From positions 340,312 through 404,311 of the forward strand of contig JBBCIY010000004.1 in assembly GCA_037189645.1 (NCBI GenBank): a stretch of DNA of 64,000 bases, given 5' to 3'. This document shows, piece by piece, positions 35,428 to 43,372 of this stretch. The DNA is from Taishania sp037189645 (GTDB lineage: Bacteria > Bacteroidota > Bacteroidia > Flavobacteriales_D > Crocinitomicaceae). Each line of letters starts with the position of its first letter. The stretch's first letter is position 1. A model generated the notes under the pieces. It had not been told where the DNA came from, searched no databases, and saw only the letters and a list, made by a program, of their open reading frames with translations. Made by a program: the position numbers and the translations under genes.

Positions 35428-36755
35428 TCCTCTATCACCGCTTTTACCGCTTTGATCCGCTTTTTATCGGACGCATCTACGATCAACCGGATATTCCCCA
35501 CAACAACAGATTCATTGCTTTTCGGAATCCGGCCTGCTGTCTGGAAGATAAACCCGCCCAATGTTTCTGCATCATCGTTTATCTCTTCAAATTCTTCTCC
35601 ACTTATGTTGAGCACCTTGTAAAAATCATCCAGTGCCGTTCTTCCTTCAAACAGGAAGGTGGAATCGTTGATTTTTGTGTACTGTAGTTCCTCTTCATCG
35701 TACTCATCCGTAATGTCGCCGACAATTTCCTCAAGCACGTCCTCCAGTGTTACAATTCCTGAGGAACCGCCATATTCGTCGATGACAATGGCGAGGTGGA
35801 CCTTTCTGCTCTGAAATTCTTTCAGCAGGTCATCTATTTTTTTATTCTCCGGGACAAAAAGAGGCTCACGGACCATTTCCTGCCACCTGAATTCATTTCC
35901 AAGCGCCAGGCAGGGCAACAGGTCTTTTACGAAAATGATCCCAACAATGTGGTCAAAGCTTTCCCGGTAAACAGGCAGCCTGGAGTAACCTGTTTCCACC
36001 ACTGTTTTCATCAGCTCTTCCAACGTGTTCTTTTCATCCACACCGACTACGTCCACACGTGGGCACATGATCTGTTTTACGTCAGTATTCCCGAATTTCA
36101 GGACTCCTTGCAGCATTGTATATTCTCCGACCGCTTCGGTGGCGCTTTCCGATAAGGTCAGAACCGTCTCCAGCGCATCCTTTGATAATTTAATTCCTTT
36201 CCGCTTCGCTCTTCTTTCCAGCACGCCTGAGCTTTTCGCCAGAGGAACTCTCAGCCAGGAGAAAGGAGGGAGCACCTGGAAAAGGTAAATGGAATGCGAC
36301 ATGAACCGGGCATACGCCGCTTTGTTCCTGAATGCAACCGTTTTCGGGTAAGATTCCCCGACAAATACCAGGAATAAGGTAATGAGAATGATATTGAGGA
36401 TGTATGTCAGCAATTCATGTATCCCGGAATACAGGAACACTTTTGAAAGCATATAGCTTGCCAGTACCACAAATGCGACATTCAGAAAATTCTTTGCAAT
36501 AAGAATAGTAGCTAATAAATCTTTGGGTTTTTCGAGTAGTTTTTCAGCGATTTTAGCTCCTCGTGCCTCGCTTTTTTTCAGTTGGTCGCGTTCAGATTTG
36601 CTGATGGAGAAGAAAGCGACTTCTGCTCCTGCAAATAAAGCCGATGCGGCTAATAGCAGTAGGATGAGTATTACCAGAAGCACATCATTGCCGCCAAACG
36701 CAATGAGTGCGGTGTTGGCCAGGGGTTCGGGGGAAGGGTCTGCGGTTACTGCCAT
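35424..36755 (-). CDS. gldE: Gliding motility-associated protein GldE (CNNM/CorC-type)
   Basis: A 443-residue membrane protein with an N-terminal DUF21/CNNM domain of three to four helices (residues 22-180), including ALFAGAEVAFFSISKSER. Two CBS motifs follow at about 205-330 (MCPRVDVVGVDEKNTLEELM, then VHLAIVIDEYGGSSGIVTLEDVLEEIVGDI). A CorC/HlyC C-terminal domain ends the protein (GFIFQTAGRIPK). The order ssb-gldE on the same strand, nine bases apart, is the Bacteroidota context of GldE, which is associated with T9SS and gliding. The usual neighbour gldD is not seen in the window. Distinguishing GldE from other CNNM paralogues rests on this context. Confidence 0.85.
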   Translation of the reverse strand: MAVTADPSPEPLANTALIAFGGNDVLLVILILLLLAASALFAGAEVAFFSISKSERDQLKKSEARGAKIAEKLLEKPKDLLATILIAKNFLNVAFVVLASYMLSKVFLYSGIHELLTYILNIILITLFLVFVGESYPKTVAFRNKAAYARFMSHSIYLFQVLPPFSWLRVPLAKSSGVLERRAKRKGIKLSKDALETVLTLSESATEAVGEYTMLQGVLKFGNTDVKQIMCPRVDVVGVDEKNTLEELMKTVVETGYSRLPVYRESFDHIVGIIFVKDLLPCLALGNEFRWQEMVREPLFVPENKKIDDLLKEFQSRKVHLAIVIDEYGGSSGIVTLEDVLEEIVGDITDEYDEEELQYTKINDSTFLFEGRTALDDFYKVLNISGEEFEEINDDAETLGGFIFQTAGRIPKSNESVVVGNIRLIVDASDKKRIKAVKAVIED

Positions 36756-36764
36756 GGTTGTCGT

Positions 36765-37232
36765 TTAAAATGGTAAATCGTCGGTTTCATCAAAAGATGA
36801 GGTGTCCGGTGGCGTAATTGATTCGATCGGGGAAGGAGCCGCGGGTGTTCCCTGTGAGGAATAATTCGGTTCGTTCTGGGAAGGGGCATTCCCCTCGGCA
36901 CGTGACAGCATGGTCAGGTTGTCGGCCAGCACTTCTGTTGTGTAGCGTGTGTTACCGTCCTTATCTGTCCAGGAACGTGTTTTCAGCCTGCCTTCCACGT
37001 AGAGCTTTGTTCCTTTCTTGACATATTTTTCCACCACTTCGGCCAGCCCTCTCCATACCACGATGTTGTGCCAGTCGGTAATCTCCCGGCGTTCACCGGT
37101 ATTCCTGTCCGTATAGGTCTCTGTTGTCGCCATCGGGAAATTGGCTACAATTCCCCCGTTTTCCAATCTTCTTACTTCCGGGTCCCGTCCAAGGTTCCCG
37201 ATGAGAATAACTTTATTTACACTTCCTGCCAC
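36765..37232 (-). CDS. ssb: Single-stranded DNA-binding protein
   Basis: A 155-residue SSB. The OB fold starts MAGSVNKVILIGNLGRDPEVR and includes TNRNTGERREITDWHNIVVW-like strands and VEGRLKTRSW. A Pro/Ser-rich linker leads to the acidic tip DETDDLPF used to recruit replication and repair proteins. The length is typical. It lies upstream of gldE with a nine-base gap. Confidence 0.96.
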   Translation of the reverse strand: MAGSVNKVILIGNLGRDPEVRRLENGGIVANFPMATTETYTDRNTGERREITDWHNIVVWRGLAEVVEKYVKKGTKLYVEGRLKTRSWTDKDGNTRYTTEVLADNLTMLSRAEGNAPSQNEPNYSSQGTPAAPSPIESITPPDTSSFDETDDLPF

Positions 37233-37414
37233 GTTCTTTCCTTAAAATGATGAATGGCCCAGAAGAGCCAATAGAAATCAAAAATAAAAAAAAATCGGAA
37301 TAAACACAAGGTGATATTCTAAAAGATAGGGGATGGTATTCCGGAAAAGGATAACAGCATCCTATTTTCAAAAAACCACTATATTTAAACCCGTAGAATT
37401 AAAAAATCAGATAA

Positions 37415-39466
37415 ATGCAACGATATAAAAGCTATGCGCTTGGTCAGTGGATTGACGGCGAAGGAGTAGAGACCAACCTGTTCAATGCGATTACAGGTGA
37501 GCAGATCGGAGAGGTTTCCAGTAAAGGATTTGATTATGCCGCGATTCTTAACTATGGGCGCACCACGGGAGGAAAAATACTGAGAAAAATGACATTCCAG
37601 GAGCGCGGGCGTATGTTGAAAGCACTTGCTATGTACTTGCTGGAGCGGAAAGAAAAGTATTACCAGGTCAGTGCCTGGACGGGAGCAACCCGCGTGGATT
37701 CCTGGATCGACATCGAAGGAGGGATCGGGAACCTGTTTGCCAACGCGTCACTGAGAAGGCAATTTCCTGATTTACCTTATTATGTAGACGGTTCTGCGGC
37801 AAACCTTTCCAGGAACGGAACGTTTATCGGGCATCACATCATGGTGCCAAAGGAAGGGGTTGCTGTTCACGTCAATGCGTTTAACTTCCCGGTCTGGGGG
37901 ATGCTGGAAAAGATCGCAGTGAATCTGATGGCAGGTGTCCCGGCGATTGTGAAGCCGTCCAGTGTAACGGGGTTTTTGACACAGGTCGTTGTGGAAGATA
38001 TTGTCGCGTCGGGAATCTTACCCGAAGGATCCTTGCAGCTGATCTTAGGTTCTGCCCGGGATCTGATTGAGCATGTGACTGCTTCTGATGTGGTAACGTT
38101 TACGGGAAGTGCCGACACGGGATTGAAGCTGAAATCAAACCCGGTCATTGCCCGGAACAATGTTCCTTTCAACCTGGAAGCGGATTCACTGAATGCGACC
38201 ATCCTGGGGAAAAAAGCCGTTCCGGGAACCGCGGAATTTGACTTGTTCGTAAAAGAAGCGGTAAAGGAAATTACCATCAAGGCAGGACAGAAATGTACGG
38301 CTGTACGCCGGATTTTCGTACCCGAAGAATTGATTGACGACGTGCAGAAAGCGATTGCGGCGCGTTTGTCATCAGTAGTGATCGGAGACCCGTCGGCAGA
38401 AGGTGTACGCATGGGGTCACTGGCTTCGCTCGGACAAGTACAGGCTGTAAGGGAAAGCGTTGAAGCGCTGACAAGATCACAGCAGATCGTATATGGAGAC
38501 CTGGACAATTTTGAAGTAATGGGGGCAGACAGAAGCAAAGGAGCGTTTTTCTCCCCGGTATTGTTTAGGAACGATGACCCGTTTGTCAATACGGATGTTC
38601 ACAACATTGAAGCATTCGGCCCGGTTTCAACGATCATGCCATACAAAGAGATCGATGATGCGATCGAGCTGGCGAAAATGGGGAAAGGATCCCTGGTTTC
38701 TTCGATCGTGACACCTTGTGATAAAGAAGCGAAGGAATATGTGATCGGTGCGGCATGCATGCACGGACGTATCCTGGTGTTGAATGAAAGCTGCGCGAAG
38801 GAAAGTACCGGACACGGTTCGCCAATGCCAATGCTGACACACGGAGGTCCGGGACGTGCCGGAGGAGGTGAAGAGATGGGTGGAAAACGAGGTGTGTTGC
38901 ATTATTTGCAGCGAACAGCGATCCAGGGGCATCCGACTACAATCACGGCCATTACGGAACAATTCCAGGTCGGTGCGGCCATGCCGGAAGCAAATCCGCA
39001 TGTGTTCAGGAAGCATTTTGAAGAATTGGCAGTGGGTGAAACGGTATTCACACACAAGCATACGGTTACGGAAACTGACATCGTGAACTTTGCGAATGTT
39101 TCGGGAGATAATTTCTACGCACACATGGATGAGACGTCGCTGGAAGGAACCATTTTTGAACGAAGGGTAGCGCACGGGTATTTCATTCTGTCAAAAGCAG
39201 CAGGATTGTTCGTCGATCCGAAAAAAGGTCCTGTTTTGCTCAATTACGGAATAGATGAAGCCCGGTTCACAAAACCGGTTTACCCGGGCACAACGATCGG
39301 AGTGCGTTTTACCGTAAAAGAAAAAGTGGACCAGGAAAAACGCAGCGAAGAGGATATTGCAAAGGGAATCGTAAAATTCCTGGTGGATATCTACGATGAA
39401 ACAGGTGAAACGGTTGGCATCGCAACGATTCTGACAATGGTGAAAAAGCTGGATCAGTCGAAGTAA
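37415..39466 (+). CDS. paaZ: PaaZ: oxepin-CoA hydrolase / aldehyde dehydrogenase fusion
   Basis: A 683-residue bifunctional enzyme. Residues 1-520 are an aldehyde dehydrogenase, with NLEADSLNA (catalytic Glu) and the nucleophile Cys294 in GQKCTAVRR. Residues 530-683 are a MaoC-type (R)-specific hydratase, with FEELAVGETVFTHKHTVTE and SGDNFYAHMDE, RVAHGYFILS. The fusion opens the oxepin-CoA ring and oxidises the aldehyde in phenylacetate degradation. Other paa genes (paaA-E, paaG) are not in the window, so the pathway is not demonstrated here. A hairpin terminator follows at 39491. Confidence 0.94.
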   Translation: MQRYKSYALGQWIDGEGVETNLFNAITGEQIGEVSSKGFDYAAILNYGRTTGGKILRKMTFQERGRMLKALAMYLLERKEKYYQVSAWTGATRVDSWIDIEGGIGNLFANASLRRQFPDLPYYVDGSAANLSRNGTFIGHHIMVPKEGVAVHVNAFNFPVWGMLEKIAVNLMAGVPAIVKPSSVTGFLTQVVVEDIVASGILPEGSLQLILGSARDLIEHVTASDVVTFTGSADTGLKLKSNPVIARNNVPFNLEADSLNATILGKKAVPGTAEFDLFVKEAVKEITIKAGQKCTAVRRIFVPEELIDDVQKAIAARLSSVVIGDPSAEGVRMGSLASLGQVQAVRESVEALTRSQQIVYGDLDNFEVMGADRSKGAFFSPVLFRNDDPFVNTDVHNIEAFGPVSTIMPYKEIDDAIELAKMGKGSLVSSIVTPCDKEAKEYVIGAACMHGRILVLNESCAKESTGHGSPMPMLTHGGPGRAGGGEEMGGKRGVLHYLQRTAIQGHPTTITAITEQFQVGAAMPEANPHVFRKHFEELAVGETVFTHKHTVTETDIVNFANVSGDNFYAHMDETSLEGTIFERRVAHGYFILSKAAGLFVDPKKGPVLLNYGIDEARFTKPVYPGTTIGVRFTVKEKVDQEKRSEEDIAKGIVKFLVDIYDETGETVGIATILTMVKKLDQSK

Positions 39467-39490
39467 TTAACGGAAAATAAAGAATGAGAA

Positions 39491-39513
39491 GGGCAGCGGA
39501 AGCTGTCCTTTTT
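39491..39513 (+). terminator. Terminator after paaZ
   Basis: GGGCAGC pairs with GCTGTCC (one G-U pair) across a GGAA loop and is followed by TTTTT. It lies 25 bases past the paaZ stop, facing the convergent LytTR regulator gene. Confidence 0.75.
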
Positions 39514-39533
39514 AGTTGGGAACTAACAGTGAG

Positions 39534-40232
39534 TTAAATGCTGAGCATGCGCTTTAAATGAACGGATTGCCGGTCGCTTACCTCTACTTGTTTCCCGCTG
39601 GTTAACGTCAGTTTCAATTTGCCCTTGAACCATTTTTCGACATGAGTAATGTGCCGGATATTGATGATTTCTTGGCGATTGATCCGTACAAAAACAGCCG
39701 GATCCAGCCGTTCTTCCAGTTGATTCAATGATCTGTTCAGCAGCGGGGAATTGCCCTTGAAAAAGACCTGTGTGTAATTGCCTTCGGTGTGAAACAGCTC
39801 TACTTCTGTCAGGTGGGCGATGTAATAGTTATTGGCATCACTGATAAAAATGCTGTTTTCAAGCGTGAGAGGCTTTTGTTCTTCTTTCTTTAATTTAACC
39901 TTGTTTAAGGCAGTCAGCAAACGGTTTCCCCGTATTGGTTTCATCAGGTAATCAATGGTGTTGTATTCGAACGATTGAAGGGCGTATTCGTCGTAGGCAG
40001 TTGTGAAAATCACGTAGGGCAGCACCGTAATTGAATTCAGGACTTCAAAACCGTCCATATCCGGCAGGTGGATATCAAGAAAAATGAGGTCGGGCCGGTG
40101 TTCATTGATCAGCCGGATCGCCTGGATTCCGTTTTCTGCTTCTGCCAGGATTTCGATTTCAGGATGGGTTTTCAGCAAATTGATCAATTCGGCACGTCCC
40201 AGCTCAGAATCTTCAACGATGATTACACGCAT
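39534..40232 (-). CDS. LytTR-family response regulator
   Basis: A 232-residue regulator. The receiver domain has acidic residues in IIVEDSELGRAEL, the phosphoacceptor Asp53 in DLIFLDIHLPDMDGF, and Thr/Lys at FTTAYDEY and MKPI. The LytTR DNA-binding domain at about residues 125-232 ends KLTLTSGKQVEVSDRQSVHLKRML and includes FHTEGNYTQV and VRINRQEIINIRHI. Its start overlaps the kinase gene by 10 bases, so the two are translationally coupled. It forms an operon with the LytS-like kinase and a serine hydrolase. Confidence 0.94.
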   Translation of the reverse strand: MRVIIVEDSELGRAELINLLKTHPEIEILAEAENGIQAIRLINEHRPDLIFLDIHLPDMDGFEVLNSITVLPYVIFTTAYDEYALQSFEYNTIDYLMKPIRGNRLLTALNKVKLKKEEQKPLTLENSIFISDANNYYIAHLTEVELFHTEGNYTQVFFKGNSPLLNRSLNQLEERLDPAVFVRINRQEIINIRHITHVEKWFKGKLKLTLTSGKQVEVSDRQSVHLKRMLSI

Positions 40233-41260
40233 GATACAATGATGATTTGTGAAACAACACTTTTTTCTTTTTCAAACATTTCAAATGTAACATTTTGACC
40301 AAAAACAGCTGTTAAACGGTGTTGCAGATTGGGAATCCCGATTCCTCCCTCCTCTTTCTGGCCGATTGTACCCGGGTTGGTCACTTCAATGATGCTTTTT
40401 CCCTCCTGCCTGTATCCTTTAACAGTGATGAGCGCATCGACAATCGAACCGTGTTTTAATGCATTCTCAACAAGCAGCTGTATGGACAATGGAGGAATGT
40501 GCAGATTCCTTAACGCAGGATCAATAGCCGTTTCGAATGTTATGTTGTTGCCCAGGTGGATGGAGTTGAGCTGCATATAGATCGTCACGATCTCCATTTC
40601 CTCCTCAAGGGTAACGGTCGTTTTTTTCTGGTAATTCAGCACATACCGCAACAAGTCGGAAATATTTAAGATCGCTTCCCGTGCTTTTTCCGGGTCGATC
40701 CGTATGAGCGCATGTATGTTGTTGAGTGAATTGAATAAAAAATGAGGGCTCAGTTGCTTGCGGAGATTGTTCAATTCCGCTTCTTTTAACTGCAATGAAA
40801 GCTTTAGCTGCTGCTCGTTGAGCCGTTGCTGGTTTTGAAAGAACAGGAAGCTCCCATACAGCAAGATCCAGATCAATACTACCAGCCCGAACTGGAAAAC
40901 GTTTCTGAATATTTCTCCGATGGAAATGATTTGCCCCGGAAATACGCTGATGATCAGTCCTGAAAATGTGAACACACATAAGCACGTTGCCACAATTGTT
41001 ATGATCAGCAGATAAGGAATGATGTAACGGATCGGTTTTTCAATGATACGAAACCTGAGAATGACATACCTGGTGAGAAATGTCACTCCGAAACTCGGGA
41101 TCGTTATTAGAAATGAGTAGCCGATCGCTTCAAAATTTTCCGTGAAGTATTCCGTCTGGAAGATAATGTTGATGATTGTAAGGGCAAACCAACCCACACT
41201 GTTGATCCACCAGAAGGACGGACAGGGTTTTCGTAAGGTATGCTCGTCTGTCGTTTTCAT
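40223..41260 (-). CDS. LytS-like sensor histidine kinase (His_kinase family)
   Basis: A 345-residue kinase with four hydrophobic helices at about residues 22-140 and little periplasmic sequence. The dimerisation and phosphoacceptor region has His173 in LRKQLSPHFLFNSLNNIHAL. The ATPase domain includes IPPLSIQLLVENALKHG (N box) and GGIGIPNLQHRL (G box). It would phosphorylate the LytTR regulator encoded by the overlapping next gene. Its start lies immediately after the serine-hydrolase stop. The signal is not known; a membrane-embedded sensor is typical of this family. Confidence 0.93.
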   Translation of the reverse strand: MKTTDEHTLRKPCPSFWWINSVGWFALTIINIIFQTEYFTENFEAIGYSFLITIPSFGVTFLTRYVILRFRIIEKPIRYIIPYLLIITIVATCLCVFTFSGLIISVFPGQIISIGEIFRNVFQFGLVVLIWILLYGSFLFFQNQQRLNEQQLKLSLQLKEAELNNLRKQLSPHFLFNSLNNIHALIRIDPEKAREAILNISDLLRYVLNYQKKTTVTLEEEMEIVTIYMQLNSIHLGNNITFETAIDPALRNLHIPPLSIQLLVENALKHGSIVDALITVKGYRQEGKSIIEVTNPGTIGQKEEGGIGIPNLQHRLTAVFGQNVTFEMFEKEKSVVSQIIIVSCV

Positions 41261-43030
41261 CTACTTTAATTTGAATTCAAAGCCGCTGTAAAACAGGTTC
41301 CCGTTTTCCAGTATTCTCAGTGTTTCACCTGTATTTCGGCCGATTCCGGGTGTTACTGCAAGCTCATCCGATACTATTTCAAACCACAGATCACCGTTTA
41401 CACTTTTATCATCGGTTTTCAGACGGGCAACCAATTTACCCTTTTTTTCCTTTAATGTCATTTTTATTCCCTTGAAATTCATAAACGGACAATCCGTACA
41501 TGCATAGACTTCACCTGCCGGAACGTATTTTCCGAATTTGTTTTTCCAGCTTGCCGTGATGGGCTGCGCCTTGCTTTTTATAGCGGCATATTCTTCATTT
41601 CCTGTCCGGGTCATGATCACTTTCAGATAGATATCGTTATCCAGCTTCACAAATTTGAATTCCTGGTGTTTAACTTTCACAGGGATCAGGCTGAATAAGT
41701 AAATTTTACCTTTGTAGTACAATGAATCATTCACTTCATTGAGGCGGATGGTGTGCATGCCTTGTTTCATTTTGATTTTCGCTGGATTGCTGACACGCAT
41801 GTTGATTCCTGATAAATAATAATCACCCGTTACTTCATTCCGGTTGCAGATCTGGTCGCGGGAAGTCGTTGAATCCTGCTCCTTTTTCTGGAGGATCTGC
41901 TTTTTTCCTTCCATTTCTCGCAGATAAATAGTCAATAATCGCTTGGCGCCCGACATGGCAATTCCTTTGTCCGTATTGGTCAGGACCACAGCTCCGATAT
42001 TCAGCTCAGGAATAAATTGGAAATCGGCGTGAAAAGCCCATGTATCTCCTCCATGTCCGATTACTTTAACTGTAACGGTATCTGTTGACGATGCAAACGT
42101 CAAATGATCAGCATACAGTCCGTACCCCCATTCGGAAGAGGTCGGTAATGTGTTTGCTGCGATAGCATTTTGCTGCATTTCTTCCAGGGAAGCTTCGGAA
42201 ATGAACGTTCCATCTGCACCATTGGACAGGAACATGTTGAGGTAGGTTGCCATATCACTGGCGCTGCTGGCAATCAATCCGGCTGCCTGGTCACGGATCT
42301 GAACTTCCTTAAACGGTTTGCCATTCACATAGGCAACAGACATATTGGGAGAGGTCGCATCTTTGTCATCGAGGTAGGTAGAGGTCATGTTGAGCGGTGT
42401 GAAAATGTGCTCCTTCAAATAATCTCCGTATGTCAGGCCGGATAAATCTGTGATCAATTTCCCCAGTATTCCGTATCCGATATTGGAATAGGAAGTATGG
42501 TAATTGGCGGGAGAAGCCATCGTACACTTATTGAGCTGTTCAATTAGCCAGTCAATGGATGGTGGGTTATCGCAGAAGAACCCGTTGAGCAGATCATTCG
42601 GTAACCCGGAAGAATGGGAAAGGATGGAACGAATGCTGATCTGATTGGTCGCGTCAAACCTGCTCTGGATGGTTAACTGAGGCAGGTATTTCTGGATCGG
42701 ATCAGCCAGGTTGACTTTCCCTTGTTCCTGGAGCTGCAGCAATGATAGCGCGGTGAATGATTTGGAGCAGGAACCGATGCGGTAAACAGTATTCTCCGTT
42801 GCTTTGATGTTTCCTTCTCTATCCTGGAAGCCATATCCGGTGGCATAAATCACTTTCCCGTCTTTTACCAGGGCAATACTCGTACCAACCACCTTGTTGG
42901 CTTTTAAAAGCGCGTTATAGGTGCTGTCGATTTTCGCGATGCAGGCCGCTGAAATTAATGTGTCATTTTGATTCAATCCGGTGAGTGGCAGGATAATGCT
43001 GATGGATAATGCAGACAGAAATTTTTTCAT
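41261..43030 (-). CDS. Exported serine hydrolase, class C beta-lactamase/DD-peptidase fold
   Basis: A 589-residue protein with a signal peptide (MKKFLSALSISIILPLTGLN). The serine beta-lactamase-like fold occupies residues 30-370: Ser87-x-x-Lys90 in GSCSKSF, Tyr181-Ser-Asn183 in YSNIGYG, and VIGHGGDTWAF as the KTG equivalent (HGG). Residues 380-589 form a beta-rich domain of the kind found in esterase/peptidase relatives. Activity could be a carboxylesterase, a D-amino-acid peptidase or a lactamase; the HGG triad argues against a standard beta-lactamase. It begins the operon with the LytS/LytTR pair (41261/41260 abut). Confidence 0.88.
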   Translation of the reverse strand: MKKFLSALSISIILPLTGLNQNDTLISAACIAKIDSTYNALLKANKVVGTSIALVKDGKVIYATGYGFQDREGNIKATENTVYRIGSCSKSFTALSLLQLQEQGKVNLADPIQKYLPQLTIQSRFDATNQISIRSILSHSSGLPNDLLNGFFCDNPPSIDWLIEQLNKCTMASPANYHTSYSNIGYGILGKLITDLSGLTYGDYLKEHIFTPLNMTSTYLDDKDATSPNMSVAYVNGKPFKEVQIRDQAAGLIASSASDMATYLNMFLSNGADGTFISEASLEEMQQNAIAANTLPTSSEWGYGLYADHLTFASSTDTVTVKVIGHGGDTWAFHADFQFIPELNIGAVVLTNTDKGIAMSGAKRLLTIYLREMEGKKQILQKKEQDSTTSRDQICNRNEVTGDYYLSGINMRVSNPAKIKMKQGMHTIRLNEVNDSLYYKGKIYLFSLIPVKVKHQEFKFVKLDNDIYLKVIMTRTGNEEYAAIKSKAQPITASWKNKFGKYVPAGEVYACTDCPFMNFKGIKMTLKEKKGKLVARLKTDDKSVNGDLWFEIVSDELAVTPGIGRNTGETLRILENGNLFYSGFEFKLK

Positions 43031-43372
43031 TTTCAGATATAATTTGTATGTTGGAACATCAAAGTTATGGGAGCTGTTTGAATTGAAACAGAAAAAAATG
43101 ATCAGCGCAGAATAGGAATGTTGAACGAAGATTTATGAGGTAAATGATCTTTTGCAAACGGGTATATACCATCATCAGTTCTGCCAGACTTTCAGGTGAA
43201 TCGCCGGGTTGTCTCATCTTTTTTACTGTCGGCCTCCGACACAGCATCTCTGAAAAGAATAATACTTGTTGAAGGCAGTACCGGAAATAATGACGCAATT
43301 CATCCTACGCCGGTAGATTACTCAACTCCGGAAGGTATGGACTGCTTTCTGAATTACCAGTGCTTTCTTATC
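43031..43372 (-). promoter_or_regulatory. Gap upstream of the serine hydrolase operon, with TAnnTTTG box
   Basis: This 342-base gap carries TAACTTTG on the minus strand at 43067-43060, 29 bases before the serine hydrolase ATG. The remaining bases contain overlapping short frames on both strands but none with coding character. Confidence 0.4.
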
